From Osmia lignaria lignaria (lineage: Eukaryota; Arthropoda; Insecta; Hymenoptera; Megachilidae): a DNA stretch of 64,000 nucleotides. The notes beneath the pieces are model-generated. The model was not told the DNA's origin. It was given only the letters and a program-made list of their open reading frames with translations, and made no database searches. Within the stretch, counting starts at the first letter, position 1; the number at the start of each line of letters is the position of its first letter. Where the stretch lies: assembly GCF_051020975.1 (NCBI RefSeq), contig NW_027478168.1, forward strand, positions 2,170,001-2,234,000. Direction: 5' to 3'. Below are positions 51,601-63,981 of the stretch, piece by piece. A program made the translations under genes and the position numbers.

Positions 51601-54083
51601 TTCGGAACTTTTAAATATCTTGATATATCTCGAGAACTACGCATCTGATCAAAAAATATCATAGAACATAAAAAGTAGAAAACTTAATTCTCTACAAAAA
51701 AGGTCTCTTAACATTTTGCCATAGCTCGCTTCGTTTCCGAGATATTTGCAGATTTATCTCAAGGGAAGGGGCCTGACGGACATATTTCGAGATATTTCTT
51801 CTTCTTGTTGTTCTTCTTCTGCACAGCTAAGCTGGAAGTGGCATTTGCAGCGCGCAATAGTGCAGAGTTATCTCAAAGAAAGGGGCCACGGTGTTTCTGT
51901 ATCTCTATTATGTTGGTGCGGCTTCGGAACTTTTAAATATCTTGATATATCTCGAGAACTACGCATCTGTTCAAAAAATATCATAGAACATAAAAAGTAG
52001 GAAACCTAATTTTCTACAAAAAAGGTCTCTTAACATTTTGCCGTAGCTCACTTCGTTTCCGAGATATTTGCAGATTTATCTCAAGGGAAGGGGCCTGACG
52101 GACATATTTCGAGATATTTCTTCTTCTTGTTGTTCTTCTTCTGCACAGCTAAGCTGGAAGTGGCATTTGCTGCGCACAATAGTGCAGAGTTATCTCAAAG
52201 AAAGGGGCCACGGTGTTTCTGTATCTCTATTATGTTGGTGCGGCTTCGGAACTTTTAAATATCTTGATATATCTCGAGAACTACGCATCTGATCAAAAAA
52301 TATCATAGAACATAAAAAGTAGGAAACTTAATTCCCTACAAAAAAGGTCTCTTAACATTTTCCCATAACTGGCATCGTTTCCGAGATATTTGCAGATTTA
52401 GCTCAAGGGAAGGGGCCTGACGGACATATTTCGAAATATTTTTTATTCTTGTTGTTCTTCTTCTGCACAGCTAAGCTGGAAGTGGCATTTGCAGCTCGCA
52501 ACAGTGCAGAGTTATCTCAAAGAAAGGGGCCACGGTGTTTCTGTATCTCTATTATGTTGGTGCGGCTTCGGAACTTTTAAATATCTTGATATATCTCGAG
52601 AACTACGCATCTGATCAAAAAATATCATAGAACATAAAAAGTAGGAAACCTAATTTTCTACAAAAAAGGTCTCTTAACATTTTGCCGTAGCTCGCTTCGT
52701 TTCCGAGATATTTGCAGATTTATCTCAAGGGAAGGGGCCTGACGGACATATTTCGAAATATTTCTTATTCTTGTTGTTCTTCTTCTGCACAGCTAAGCTG
52801 GAAGTGGCATTTGCTGCGCACAATAGTGCAGAGTTATCTCAAAGAAAGGGGCCACGGTGTTTCTGTATCTCTATTATGTTGGTGCGGCTTCGGAACTTTT
52901 AAATATCTTGATATATCTCGAGAACTACGCATCTGATCAAAAAATATCATAGAACATAAAAAGTAGAAAACATAATTCTCTACAAAAAAGGTCGCTTAAC
53001 ATTTTGCCATAGCTCGCTTCGTTTCCGAGATATTTGCAGATTTATCTCAAGGGAAGGGGCCTGACGGACATATTTCGAGATATTTCTTCTTCTTGTTGTT
53101 CTTCTTCTGCACAGCTAAGCTGGAAGTGGCATTTGCAGCGCGCAATAGTGCAGAGTTATCTCAAAGAAAGGGGCCACGGTGTTTCTGTATCTCTACTATG
53201 TTGGTGCGGCTTCGGAACTTTTAAATATCTTGATATATCTCGAGAACTACGCATCTGATCAAAAAATATCATAGAACATAAAAAGTAGAAAACATAATTC
53301 TCTACAAAAAAGGTCTCTTAACATTTTGCCATAGCTCGCTTCGTTTCCGAGATATTTGCAGATTTATCTCAAGGGAAGGGGCCTGACGGACATATTTCGA
53401 GATATTTCTTCTTCTTGTTGTTCTTCTTCTGCACAGCTAAGCTGGAAGTGGCATTTGCAGCGCGCAATAGTGCAGAGTTATCTCAAAGAAAGGGGCCACG
53501 GTGTTTCTGTATCTCTACTATGTTGGTGCGGCTTCGGAACTTTTAAATATCTTGATATATCTCGAGAACTACGCATCTGTTCAAAAAATATCATAGAACA
53601 TAAAAAGTAGGAAACCTAATTTTCTACAAAAAAGGTCTCTTAACATTTTGCCGTAGCTCACTTCGTTTCCGAGATATTTGCAGATTTATCTCAAGGGAAG
53701 GGGCCTGACGGACATATTTCGAGATATTTCTTCTTCTTGTTGTTCTTCTTCTGCACAGCTAAGCTGGAAGTGGCATTTGCTGCGCACAATAGTGCAGAGT
53801 TATCTCAAAGAAAGGGGCCACGGTGTTTCTGTATCTCTATTATGTTGGTGCGGCTTCGGAACTTTTAAATATCTTGATATATCTCGAGAACTACGCATCT
53901 GATCAAAAAATATCATAGAACATAAAAAGTAGGAAACTTAATTCTCTACAAAAAAGGTCTCTTAACATTTTCCCATAACTGGCATCGTTTCCGAGATATT
54001 TGCAGATTTAGCTCAAGGGAAGGGGCCTGACGGACATATTCCGAGATATTTCTTCTTCTTGTTGTTCCTCTTCTGCACAGCTA
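48610..54083 (+). repeat. Twenty-monomer HOR, copy 2, contracted to seventeen, M151 (3-prime) to M168 (5-prime)
   Basis: M152-M162 match M132-M142 at +6440 bp. I found two substitutions over the aligned part, 44506/50946 and 45889/52329. M163 begins like M143 but ends like M146, and M164-M167 match M147-M150 at +5474 bp. Three monomers (966 bp) equivalent to the M143-M146 interval are therefore absent. Small differences such as GGTCGCTTAAC before M165 and CTTGAT versus CTCGAT in M166/M149 postdate the copy. Confidence 0.9.
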
Positions 54084-55189
54084 AGCTGGAAGTGGCATTT
54101 GCAGGTCGCAATAGTGCAGAGTTATCTCAAAGAAAGGGGCCACGGTGTTTCTGTATCTCTATTATGTTGGTGCGGCTTCGGAACTTTTAAATATCTCGAT
54201 ATATCTCGAAAACTACGCTTCTGATCAAAAAATATCAGAGAACGTAAATTGTAGGAAACATAATTCTCTACAAAAAAGGTCTCTTAACATTTTGCCGTAG
54301 CTCGCTTCGTTTCCGAGATATTTGCAGATTTATCTCAAGGGAAGGGGCCTGACGGACATATTTCGAAATATTTTTTATTCTTGTTGTTCTTCTTCTGCAC
54401 AGCTAAGCTGGAAGTGGCATTTGCAGCTCGCAATAGTGCAGAGTTATCTCAAAGAAAGGGGCCACGGTGTTTCTGTACCTCTATTATGTTGGTGCGGCTT
54501 CGGAGCTTTTAAATATCTTGATATATCTCGAGAACTACGCATCTGATCAAAAAATATCATAGAACATAAAAAGTAGGAAACTTAATTCTCTATAAAAAAG
54601 GTCTCTTAACATTTTCCCATAGCTGGCATCGTTTCCGAGATATTTGCAGATTTAGCTCAAGGGAAGAGGCCTGACGGACATATTCCGAGATATTTCTTCT
54701 TCTTGTTGTTCCTCTTCTGCACAGCTAAGCTGGAAGTGGCATTTGCAGGTCGCAATAGTGCAGAGTTATCTCAAAGAAAGGGGCCACGGTGTTTCTGTAT
54801 CTCTATTATGTTGGTGCGGCTTCGGAACTTTTAAATATCTCGATATATCTCGAAAACTACGCTTCTGATCAAAAAATATCATAGAACATAAAAAGTAGGA
54901 AACTTAATGCTCTACAAATAAGGTCTCTTAACATTTTGCGATAGCTCGCTTGGTTTCCGAGATATTTGGAGATTTATCTCAAGGGAAGGGGCCTGACGGA
55001 CATATTTCGAGATATTTCTTCTTCTTGTTGTTCTTCTTCTGCACAGCTAAGCTGGAAGTGGCATTTGCAGCTCGCAATAGTGCAGAGTTACCTCAAAGAA
55101 AGGGGCCACGGTGTTTCTGTATCTCTATTATGTTGGTGCGGCTTCGGAACTTTTAAATATCTTGATATATCTCGAGAACTACGCATCTG
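53580..55189 (+). repeat. Five-monomer tandem duplication, copy 1, M166 (3-prime) to M171 (5-prime)
   Basis: A 1610-bp unit of l, e, c-like, e, f. Rare marks are CTCTATAAAAAAGG before M170, GGGAAGAGGCC in M170, AATGCTCTACAAATAAGG before M171 and ATATTTGGAGATT at the start of M171. All recur at +1610. M171 starts as f but ends with CTGTTCAAAA and the CTCACTTCG linker, which belong before an l monomer; this marks the duplication junction. Confidence 0.92.
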
Positions 55190-56799
55190 TTCAAAAAATA
55201 TCATAGAACATAAAAAGTAGGAAACCTAATTTTCTACAAAAAAGGTCTCTTAACATTTTGCCGTAGCTCACTTCGTTTCCGAGATATTTGCAGATTTATC
55301 TCAAGGGAAGGGGCCTGACGGACATATTTCGAGATATTTCTTCTTCTTGTTGTTCTTCTTCTGCACAGCTAAGCTGGAAGTGGCATTTGCTGCGCACAAT
55401 AGTGCAGAGTTATCTCAAAGAAAGGGGCCACGGTGTTTCTGTATCTCTATTATGTTGGTGCGGCTTCGGAACTTTTAAATATCTTGATATATCTCGAGAA
55501 CTACGCATCTGATCAAAAAATATCATAGAACATAAAAAGTAGGAAACTTAATTCTCTACAAAAAAGGTCTCTTAACATTTTCCCATAACTGGCATCGTTT
55601 CCGAGATATTTGCAGATTTAGCTCAAGGGAAGGGGCCTGACGGACATATTCCGAGATATTTCTTCTTCTTGTTGTTCCTCTTCTGCACAGCTAAGCTGGA
55701 AGTGGCATTTGCAGGTCGCAATAGTGCAGAGTTATCTCAAAGAAAGGGGCCACGGTGTTTCTGTATCTCTATTATGTTGGTGCGGCTTCGGAACTTTTAA
55801 ATATCTCGATATATCTCGAAAACTACGCTTCTGATCAAAAAATATCAGAGAACGTAAATTGTAGGAAACATAATTCTCTACAAAAAAGGTCTCTTAACAT
55901 TTTGCCGTAGCTCGCTTCGTTTCCGAGATATTTGCAGATTTATCTCAAGGGAAGGGGCCTGACGGACATATTTCGAAATATTTTTTATTCTTGTTGTTCT
56001 TCTTCTGCACAGCTAAGCTGGAAGTGGCATTTGCAGCTCGCAATAGTGCAGAGTTATCTCAAAGAAAGGGGCCACGGTGTTTCTGTACCTCTATTATGTT
56101 GGTGCGGCTTCGGAGCTTTTAAATATCTTGATATATCTCGAGAACTACGCATCTGATCAAAAAATATCATAGAACATAAAAAGTAGGAAACTTAATTCTC
56201 TATAAAAAAGGTCTCTTAACATTTTCCCATAGCTGGCATCGTTTCCGAGATATTTGCAGATTTAGCTCAAGGGAAGAGGCCTGACGGACATATTCCGAGA
56301 TATTTCTTCTTCTTGTTGTTCCTCTTCTGCACAGCTAAGCTGGAAGTGGCATTTGCAGGTCGCAATAGTGCAGAGTTATCTCAAAGAAAGGGGCCACGGT
56401 GTTTCTGTATCTCTATTATGTTGGTGCGGCTTCGGAACTTTTAAATATCTCGATATATCTCGAAAACTACGCTTCTGATCAAAAAATATCATAGAACATA
56501 AAAAGTAGGAAACTTAATGCTCTACAAATAAGGTCTCTTAACATTTTGCGATAGCTCGCTTGGTTTCCGAGATATTTGGAGATTTATCTCAAGGGAAGGG
56601 GCCTGACGGACATATTTCGAGATATTTCTTCTTCTTGTTGTTCTTCTTCTGCACAGCTAAGCTGGAAGTGGCATTTGCAGCTCGCAATAGTGCAGAGTTA
56701 CCTCAAAGAAAGGGGCCACGGTGTTTCTGTATCTCTATTATGTTGGTGCGGCTTCGGAACTTTTAAATATCTTGATATATCTCGAGAACTACGCATCTG
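55190..56799 (+). repeat. Five-monomer tandem duplication, copy 2, M171 (3-prime) to M176
   Basis: Repeats the preceding 1610 bp with every rare mark. I found no difference in the parts compared by eye, so this looks like one of the youngest duplications in the window. M176, unlike M171, ends normally with CATCTGATC and leads into an a-g pair. Confidence 0.92.
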
Positions 56800-56897
56800 A
56801 TCAAAAAATATCATAGAACATAAAAAGTAGGAAACTTAATTCTCTACAAAAAAGGTCTCTTAACATTTTGCCATAGCTCGCTTCGTTTCCGAGATAT

Positions 56898-57541
56898 TTG
56901 CAGATTTATCTCAAGGGAAGGGGCCTGACGGACATATTTCGAGATATTTCTTCTTCTTGTTGTTCTTCTTCTGCACAGCTAAGCTGGAAGCGGCATTTGC
57001 GGCTCGCACTAGTGCAGAGTTATCTCAAAGAAAGGGGCCACGGTGTTTCTGTATCTCTATTATGTTGGTGCGGCTTCGGAACTTTTAAATATCTTGATAT
57101 ATCTCGAGAACTACGCATCCGATCAAAAAATATCATAGAACATAAAAAGTAGGAAACTTAATTCTCTACAAAAAAGGTCTCTTAACATTTTGCCATAGCT
57201 CGCTTCGTTTCCGAGATATTTGCAGATTTATCTCGAGGGAAGGGGCCTGACGGACATATTTCGAGATATTTCTTCTTGTTGTTGTTCTTCTTCTGCACAG
57301 CTAAGCTGGAAGCGGCATTTGCGCCTCGCACTAGTGCAGAGTTATCTCAAAGAAAGGGGCCACGGTGTTTCTGTATCTCTATTATGTTGGTGCGGCTTCG
57401 GATCTTTTAAATATCTCGATATATCTCGAAAACTACGCTTCTGATCAAAAAATATCATAGAACATAAATTGTAGAAAACTTAATTCTCTACAAAAAAGGT
57501 CTCTTAACATTTTGCCATAGCTCTCTTCGTTTCCGAGATAT
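56898..57541 (+). repeat. a-g pair M177-M178
   Basis: M177 is subtype a (GCGGCTCGCACTAG, GCATCCGATC) and M178 is g (CTCGAGGG, GCGCCTCGCACTAG, TTCGGATC). M178 has a private TTCTTGTTGTTGTTC. This is the only a-g pair outside HOR zone 1, and it is followed by k and h exactly as M98 is. Confidence 0.9.
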
Positions 57542-60439
57542 TTCCAGATTTATCTCAAGGGAAGGGGCCTGACGGACATATTTCGAGATATTTCTTCTTC
57601 TTGTTGTTCTTCTTCTGCACAGCTAAGCTGGAAGTGGCATTTGCGGCTCGCACTAGTGCAGAGTTATCTCAAAGAAAGGGGCCACGGTGTTTCTGTATCT
57701 CTATTATGTTGGTGCGGCTTCGGAACTTTTAAATATCTCGATATATCTCGAAAACTACGCTTCTGATCAAAAAATATCATAGAACATAAATTGTAGGAAA
57801 CATAATTCTCTACAAAAAAGGTCTCTTAACATTTTGCCATAGCTCGCTTCGTTTCCGAGATATTTGCAGATATATCTCAAGGGCAGGGGCCTGACGGACA
57901 TATTTCGAGATATTTCTTCTTCTTGTTGTTCTTCTTCTGCACAGCTAAGCTGGAAGTGGCATTTACAGCTCGCAATAGTGCAGAGTTATCTCAAAGAAAG
58001 GGGCCACGGTGTTTCTGTATCTCTATTATGTTGGTGCGGCTTCGTATCTTTTAAATATCTCGATATATCTCGAAAACTACGCTTCTGATCAAAAAATATC
58101 ATAGAACATAAATTGTAGAAAACTTAATTCTCTACAAAAAAGGTCTCTTAAGATTTTGCCATAGCTCTCTTCGTTTCCGAGATATTTCCAGATTTATCTC
58201 AAGGGAAGGGGCCTGACGGACATATTTCGAGATATTTCTTCTTCTTGTTGTTCTTCCTCTGCACAGCTAAGCTGGAAGTGGCATTTGCAGCTCGCAATAG
58301 TGCAGAGTTATCTCAAAGAAAGGGGCCACGGAGTTTCTGTATCTCTATTATGTTGGTGCGGCTTCGGATCTTTTAAATATCTCGATATATCTCGAAAACT
58401 ACGCTTCTGATCAAAAAATATCATAGAACATAAATTGTAGAAAACTTAATTCTCTACAAAAAAGGTCTCTTAACATTTTGCCATAGCTCTTTTCGTTTCC
58501 GAGATATTTCCAGATTTATCTCAAGGGAAGGGGCCTGACGGACATTTTTCGAGATATTTCTTCTTCTTGTTGTTCTTCTTCTGCACAGCTAAGCTGGAAG
58601 TGGCATTTGCGGCTCGCACTAGTGCAGAGTTATCTCAAAGAAAGGGGCCACGGTGTTTCTGTATCTCTATTATGTTGGTGCGGCTTCGGAACTTTTAAAT
58701 ATCTCGATATATCTCGAAAACTACGCTTCTGATCAAAAAATATCATAGAACATAAATTGTAGGAAACATAATTCTCTACAAAAAAGGTCTCTTAACATTT
58801 TGCCATAGCTCGCTCCGGTTCCGAGATAATTGCAGATATATCTCAAGGGCAGGGGCCTGACGGACATATTTCGAGATATTTCTTCTTCTTGTTGTTCTTC
58901 TTCTGCACAGCTAAGCTGGAAGTGGCATTTACAGCTCGCAATAGTGCAGAGTTATCTCAAAGAAAGGGGCCACGGTGTTTCTGTATCTCTATTATGTTGG
59001 TGCGGCTTCGGAACTTTTAAATATCTCGATATATCTCGAAAACTACGCTTCTGATCAAAAAATATCCTAGAACATAAATTGTAGGAAACATAATTCTCTA
59101 CAAAAAACGTCTCTTAACATTTTGCCATAGCTCGCTTCGTTTCCGAGGTATTTGCAGATATATCTCAAGGGCAGGGGCCTGACGGACATATTTCGAGATA
59201 TTTCTTCTTCTTGTTGTTCTTCTTCTGCACAGCTAAGCTGGAAGTGGCATTTACAGCTCGCAATAGTGCAGAGTTATCTCAAAGAAAGGGGCCACGGTGT
59301 TTCTGTATCTCTATTATGTTGGTGCGGCTTCGTATCTTTTAAATATCTCGATATATCTCGAAAACTACGCTTCTGATCAAAAAATATCATAGAACATAAA
59401 TTGTAGAAAACTTAATTCTCTACAAAAAAGGTCTCTTAACATTTTGCCATAGCTCTCTTCGTTTCCGAGATATTTCCAGATTTATCTCAAGGGAAGGGGC
59501 CTGACGGACATATTTCGAGATATTTCTTCTTCTTGTTGTTCTTCCTCTGCACAGCTAAGCTGGAAGTGGCATTTGCAGCTCGCAATAGTGCAGAGTTATC
59601 TCAAAGAAAGGGGCCACGGTGTTTCTGTATCTCTATTATGTTGGTGCGGCTTCGGAACTTTTAAATATCTCGATATATCTCGAAAACTACGCTTCTGATC
59701 AAAAAATATCATAGAACATAAATTGTAGGAAACATAATTCTCTACAAAAAAGGTCTCTTAACATTTTGCCATAGCTCGCTTCGTTTCCGAGATATTTGCA
59801 GATATATCTCAAGGGCAGGGGCCTGACGGACATATTTCGAGATATTTCTTCTTCTTGTTGTTCTTCTTCTGCACAGCTAAGCTGGAAGTGGCATTTACAG
59901 CTCGCAATAGTGCAGAGTTATCTCAAAGAAAGGGGCCACGGTGTTTCTGCATCTCTATTATGTTGGTGCGGCTTCGGATCTTTTAAATATCTCGATATAT
60001 CTCGAAAACTACGCTTCTGATCAAAAAATATCATAGAACATAAATTGTAGAAAACTTAATTCTCTACAAAAAAGGTCTCTTAACATTTTGCCATAGCTCT
60101 CTTCGTTTCCGAGATATTTCCAGATTTATCTCAAGGGAAGGGGCCTGACGGACATATTTCGAGATATTTCTTCTTCTTGTTGTTCTTCCTCTCTACAGCT
60201 AAGCTGGAAGTGGCATTTGCAGCTCGCAATAGTGCAGAGTTATCTCAAAGAAAGGGGCCACGGTGTTTCTGTATCTCTATTATGTTGGTGCGGCTTCGGA
60301 ACTTTTAAATATCTCGATATATCTCGAAAACTACGCTTCTGATCAAAAAATATCATAGAACATAAATTGTAGGAAACTTAATTCTCTACAAAAAAGGTCT
60401 CTTAACATTTTGCCATAGCTCGCTTCGTTTCCGAGATAT
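57542..60439 (+). repeat. k/h-rich zone M179-M187
   Basis: Subtype k (M179, M181, M182, M185, M187; ATTTCCAGATT) is interspersed with h (M180, M183, M184, M186; AGATATATCTC, GGGCAGG). M180 and M184 share CTTCGTATCTTTTAA at a four-monomer spacing (1288 bp). Nearly all copies here carry the B 3-prime haplotype. M183 is preceded by the atypical CTCCGGTTCCGAGATAATT. M181 has CACGGAGTTTC and M186 has TTCTGCATCTC. Confidence 0.86.
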
Positions 60440-63400
60440 TTGCAGATTTATCTCAAGGGAAGGGGCCTAACGGACATATTTCGAGATATTTCTGCTTCTT
60501 GTTGTTCTTCTTCTGCACAGCTAAGCTGGAAGTGGCATTTGCGGCTCGCACTAGTGCAGAGTTATCTCAAAGAAAGGGGCCACGGTGTTTCTGTATCTCT
60601 ATTATGTTGGTGCGGCTTCGGAACTTTTAAATATCTTGATATATCTCGAGAACTACGCGTCTGATCAAAAAATATCATAGAACGTAAAAAGTAGGAAACA
60701 TAATTCTGTACAAAAAAGGTCTCTTAACATTTTGCCATAGCTCGCTTCGTTTCCGAGATATTTGCAGATATATCTCAAGGGAAGGGGCCTGACGGACATA
60801 TTTCGAGATATTTCTTCTTCTTGTTGTTCTTCTTCTGCACAGCGAAGCTGGAAGTGGCATTCGCAGCTCGCAATAGTGCAGAGTTATCTCAAAGAAAGGG
60901 GCCACGGTGTTTCTGTACCTCTATTATGTTGGTGCGGCTTCGGAACTTTTAAATATCTTGATATATCTCGAGAACTACGCATCTGATCAAAAAATATCAT
61001 ACAACATAAAAAGTAGGAAACCTAATTTTCTACAAAAAAGGTCTCTTAACATTTTGCCATAGCTCGCTTCGTTTCCGAGATATTTGGAGATTTATCTCAA
61101 GGGAAGGCGCCTGACGGACATATTTCGAGATATTTCTTCTTCTTGTTGTTCTTCTTCTGCACAGCTAAGCTGGAAGTGGCATTTGCGGCTCGCACTAGTG
61201 CAGAGTTATCTCAAAGAAAGGGGCCACGGTGTTTCTGTATCCCTATTATGTTGGTGCGGCTTCGGAACTTTTAAATATCTCGATATATCTCGAAAACTAC
61301 GCTTCTGATCAAAAAATATCATAGAACATAAATTGTAGGAAACATAATTCTCTACCAAAAACGTCTCTTAACATTTTGCCATAGCTCGCTTCGTTTCCGA
61401 GATATTTGCAGATTCAGCTCAAAGGAACTGGCCTGACGGACATATTTCGAGATATTTCTTCTTCTTGTTGTTCTTCCTCTGCACAGCTAAGCTGGAAGTG
61501 GCATTTGCAGCTCGCAATAGTGCCGAGTTATCTCAAAGAAAGGGGCCACGGTGTTTCGGTATCTCTATTATGTTGGTGCGGCTTCGGAACTTTTAAATAT
61601 CTTGATATATCTCGAGAACTACGCATCTGATCAAAAAATATCATAGAACATAAAAAGTAGGAAACTTAATTCTCTACAAAAAAGGTCTCTTAACATTTTG
61701 CCATAGCTCGCTTCGTTTCCGAGATATTTGCAGATGTATCCCAAGGGAAGTGGCCTGACGGACATATTTCGAGATATTCCTTCTTCTTGTTGTTCTTCTT
61801 CTGCACAGCTAAACTGGAAGTGGGATTTCCAGCTCGCAATCGTGCAGAGTTATCTCAAAGAAAGGGGCCACGGTGTTTCTGTATCTCTATTATGTTTGTG
61901 CGGCTTCGGAACTTTTAAATATCTTGATATATCTCGAGAACTACGCCTCTGATCGAAAAATATCATAGAACATAAAAAGTAGGAAACTTAATTCTCTACA
62001 AAAAAGGTCTCTTAACATTTTGCCATAGCTCGCTTCGTTTCCGAGATACTTGCAGATTTATCTCAAGGGAAGGGGCCTGACGGACATATTTCGAGATATT
62101 TCTTCTTCTTGTTGTTCTTCTTCTGCACAGCTAAGCTGGAAGTGGCATTTGGGGCTCGCACTAGTGCAGAGTTATCTCAAAGAAAGGAGCCACGGTGTTT
62201 CTGTATCTCTATTATGTTGGTGCGGCTTCGGAACTTTTAAATATCTCGATATATCTCGAAAACTACGCTTCTGATCAAAAAATATCATAGAACATAAATT
62301 GTAGGAAACATAATTCTCTACAAAAAACGTCTCTTAACATTTTGCCATAGCTCGCTTCGTTTCCGAGATATTTGCAGATTCAGCTCAAAGGAACGGGCCT
62401 GACGGACATATTTCGACATACTTCTTCTTCTTGTTGTTCTTCCTCTGCACAGCTAAGCTGGAAGTGGCATTTGCAGCTCGCAATAGTGCAGAGTTATCTC
62501 AAAGAAAGGGGCCACGGTGTTTCTGTATCTCTATTATGTTGGTGCGGCTTCGGAACTTTTAAATATCTTGATATATCTCGAGAACTACGCATCTGATCAA
62601 AAAATATCATAGAACATAAAAAGTAGGAAACATAATTCTCTACAAAAAAGGTCTCTTAACATTTTGCCATAGCTCGCTTCGTTTCCGAGATATTTGCAGA
62701 TTTATCTCAAGGGAAGGGGCCTGACGGACATATTTCGAGATATTTCTTCTTCTTGTTGTTCTTCTTCTGCACAGCTAAGCTGGAAGTGGCATTTGCTGCG
62801 CACAATAGTGCAGAGTTATCTCAAAGAAAGGGGCCACGGTGTTTCTGTATCTCTATTATGTTGGTGCGGCTTCGGAACTTTTAAATATCTTGATATATCT
62901 CGAGAACTACGCATCTGATCAAAAAATATCATAGAACATAAAAAGTAGGAAACTTAATTCTCTACAAAAAAGGTCTCTTAACATTTTCCCATAACTGGCA
63001 TCGTTTCCGAGATATTTGCAGATTTAGCTCAAGGGAAGGGGCCTGACGGACATATTCCGAGATATTTCTTCTTCTTGTTGTTCTTCTTCTGCACAGCTAA
63101 ACTGGAAGTGGCATTTCCAGCTCGCAATCATGCAGAGTTATCTCAAAGAGAGGGGCCACGGTGTTTCTGTATCTCTATTATGTTGGTGCGGCTTCGGAAG
63201 TTTTAAATATCTTGATATATCTCGAGAACTACGCCTCTGATCGAAAAATATCATAGAACGTAAAAAGTAGGAAACTTAATTCTCTACAAAAAAGGTCTCT
63301 TAACATTTTGCCATAGCTCGCTTCGTTTCCGAGATATTTGCAGATTTATCTCAAGGGAAGGGGCCTGACGGACATATTTCGAGATATTTCATCTTCTTGT

Positions 63401-63981
63401 TGTTCTTCTTCTGCACAGCTAAGCTGGAAGTGGCATTTGCAGCTCGCAATAGTGCAGAGTTATCTCAAAGAAAGGGGCCACGGTGTTTCTGTATCTCTAT
63501 TATGTTGGTGCGGCTTCGGAACGTTTAAATATCTTGATATATCTCGAGAACTACGCATCTGATCAAAAAATATCATAGAACATAAAAAGTAGGAAACCTA
63601 ATTTTCTACAAAAAAGGTCTCTTAACATTTTGCCGTAGCTCGCTTCGTTTCCGAGATATTTGCAGATTGATCTCAAGGGAAGGGGCCTGACGGACATATT
63701 TCGAGATATTTCTTCTTCTTGTTGTTCTTCTTCTGCACAGCTAAGCTGGAAGTGGCATTTACAGCTCGCAATAGTGCAGAGTTATCTCAAAGAAAGGGGC
63801 CACGGTGTTTCTGTATCTCTATTATGTTGGTGCGGCTTCGGAACTTTTAAATATCTTGATATATCTCGAGAACTACGCATCTGATCAAAAAATATCATAG
63901 AACATAAAAAGTAGGAAACTTAATTCTCTACAAAAAAGGTCTCTTAACATTTTGCCATAGCTCTCTTCGTTTCCGAGATAT
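60440..63981 (+). repeat. Irregular monomers M188-M198 at the right end
   Basis: M188 (CTAACGGAC, TTTCTGCTTC) echoes M109. M189 (CAGCGAAGC) echoes M122. M190 has ATATTTGGAGATT and GGAAGGCGCC. M191 is j. M192 (AGATGTATCCC, TGGGATTTCC) is among the most divergent copies. M193 (AAAGGAGCCACGG) and M194 (j with a TACTTC) echo M119-M120. M195 is l. M196 is a TAG-type/TTTCCAGCTC hybrid. M197 has TTTCATCTTC. M198 has GATTGATCTC. Confidence 0.85.

Noticed and set aside
53580..56799. Treating the near-identical blocks as certain assembly duplication errors
   Set aside because: The other large duplications carry distinguishing substitutions and chimeric junctions expected of real unequal exchange. Only this block appears identical, so artefact is possible but not shown.
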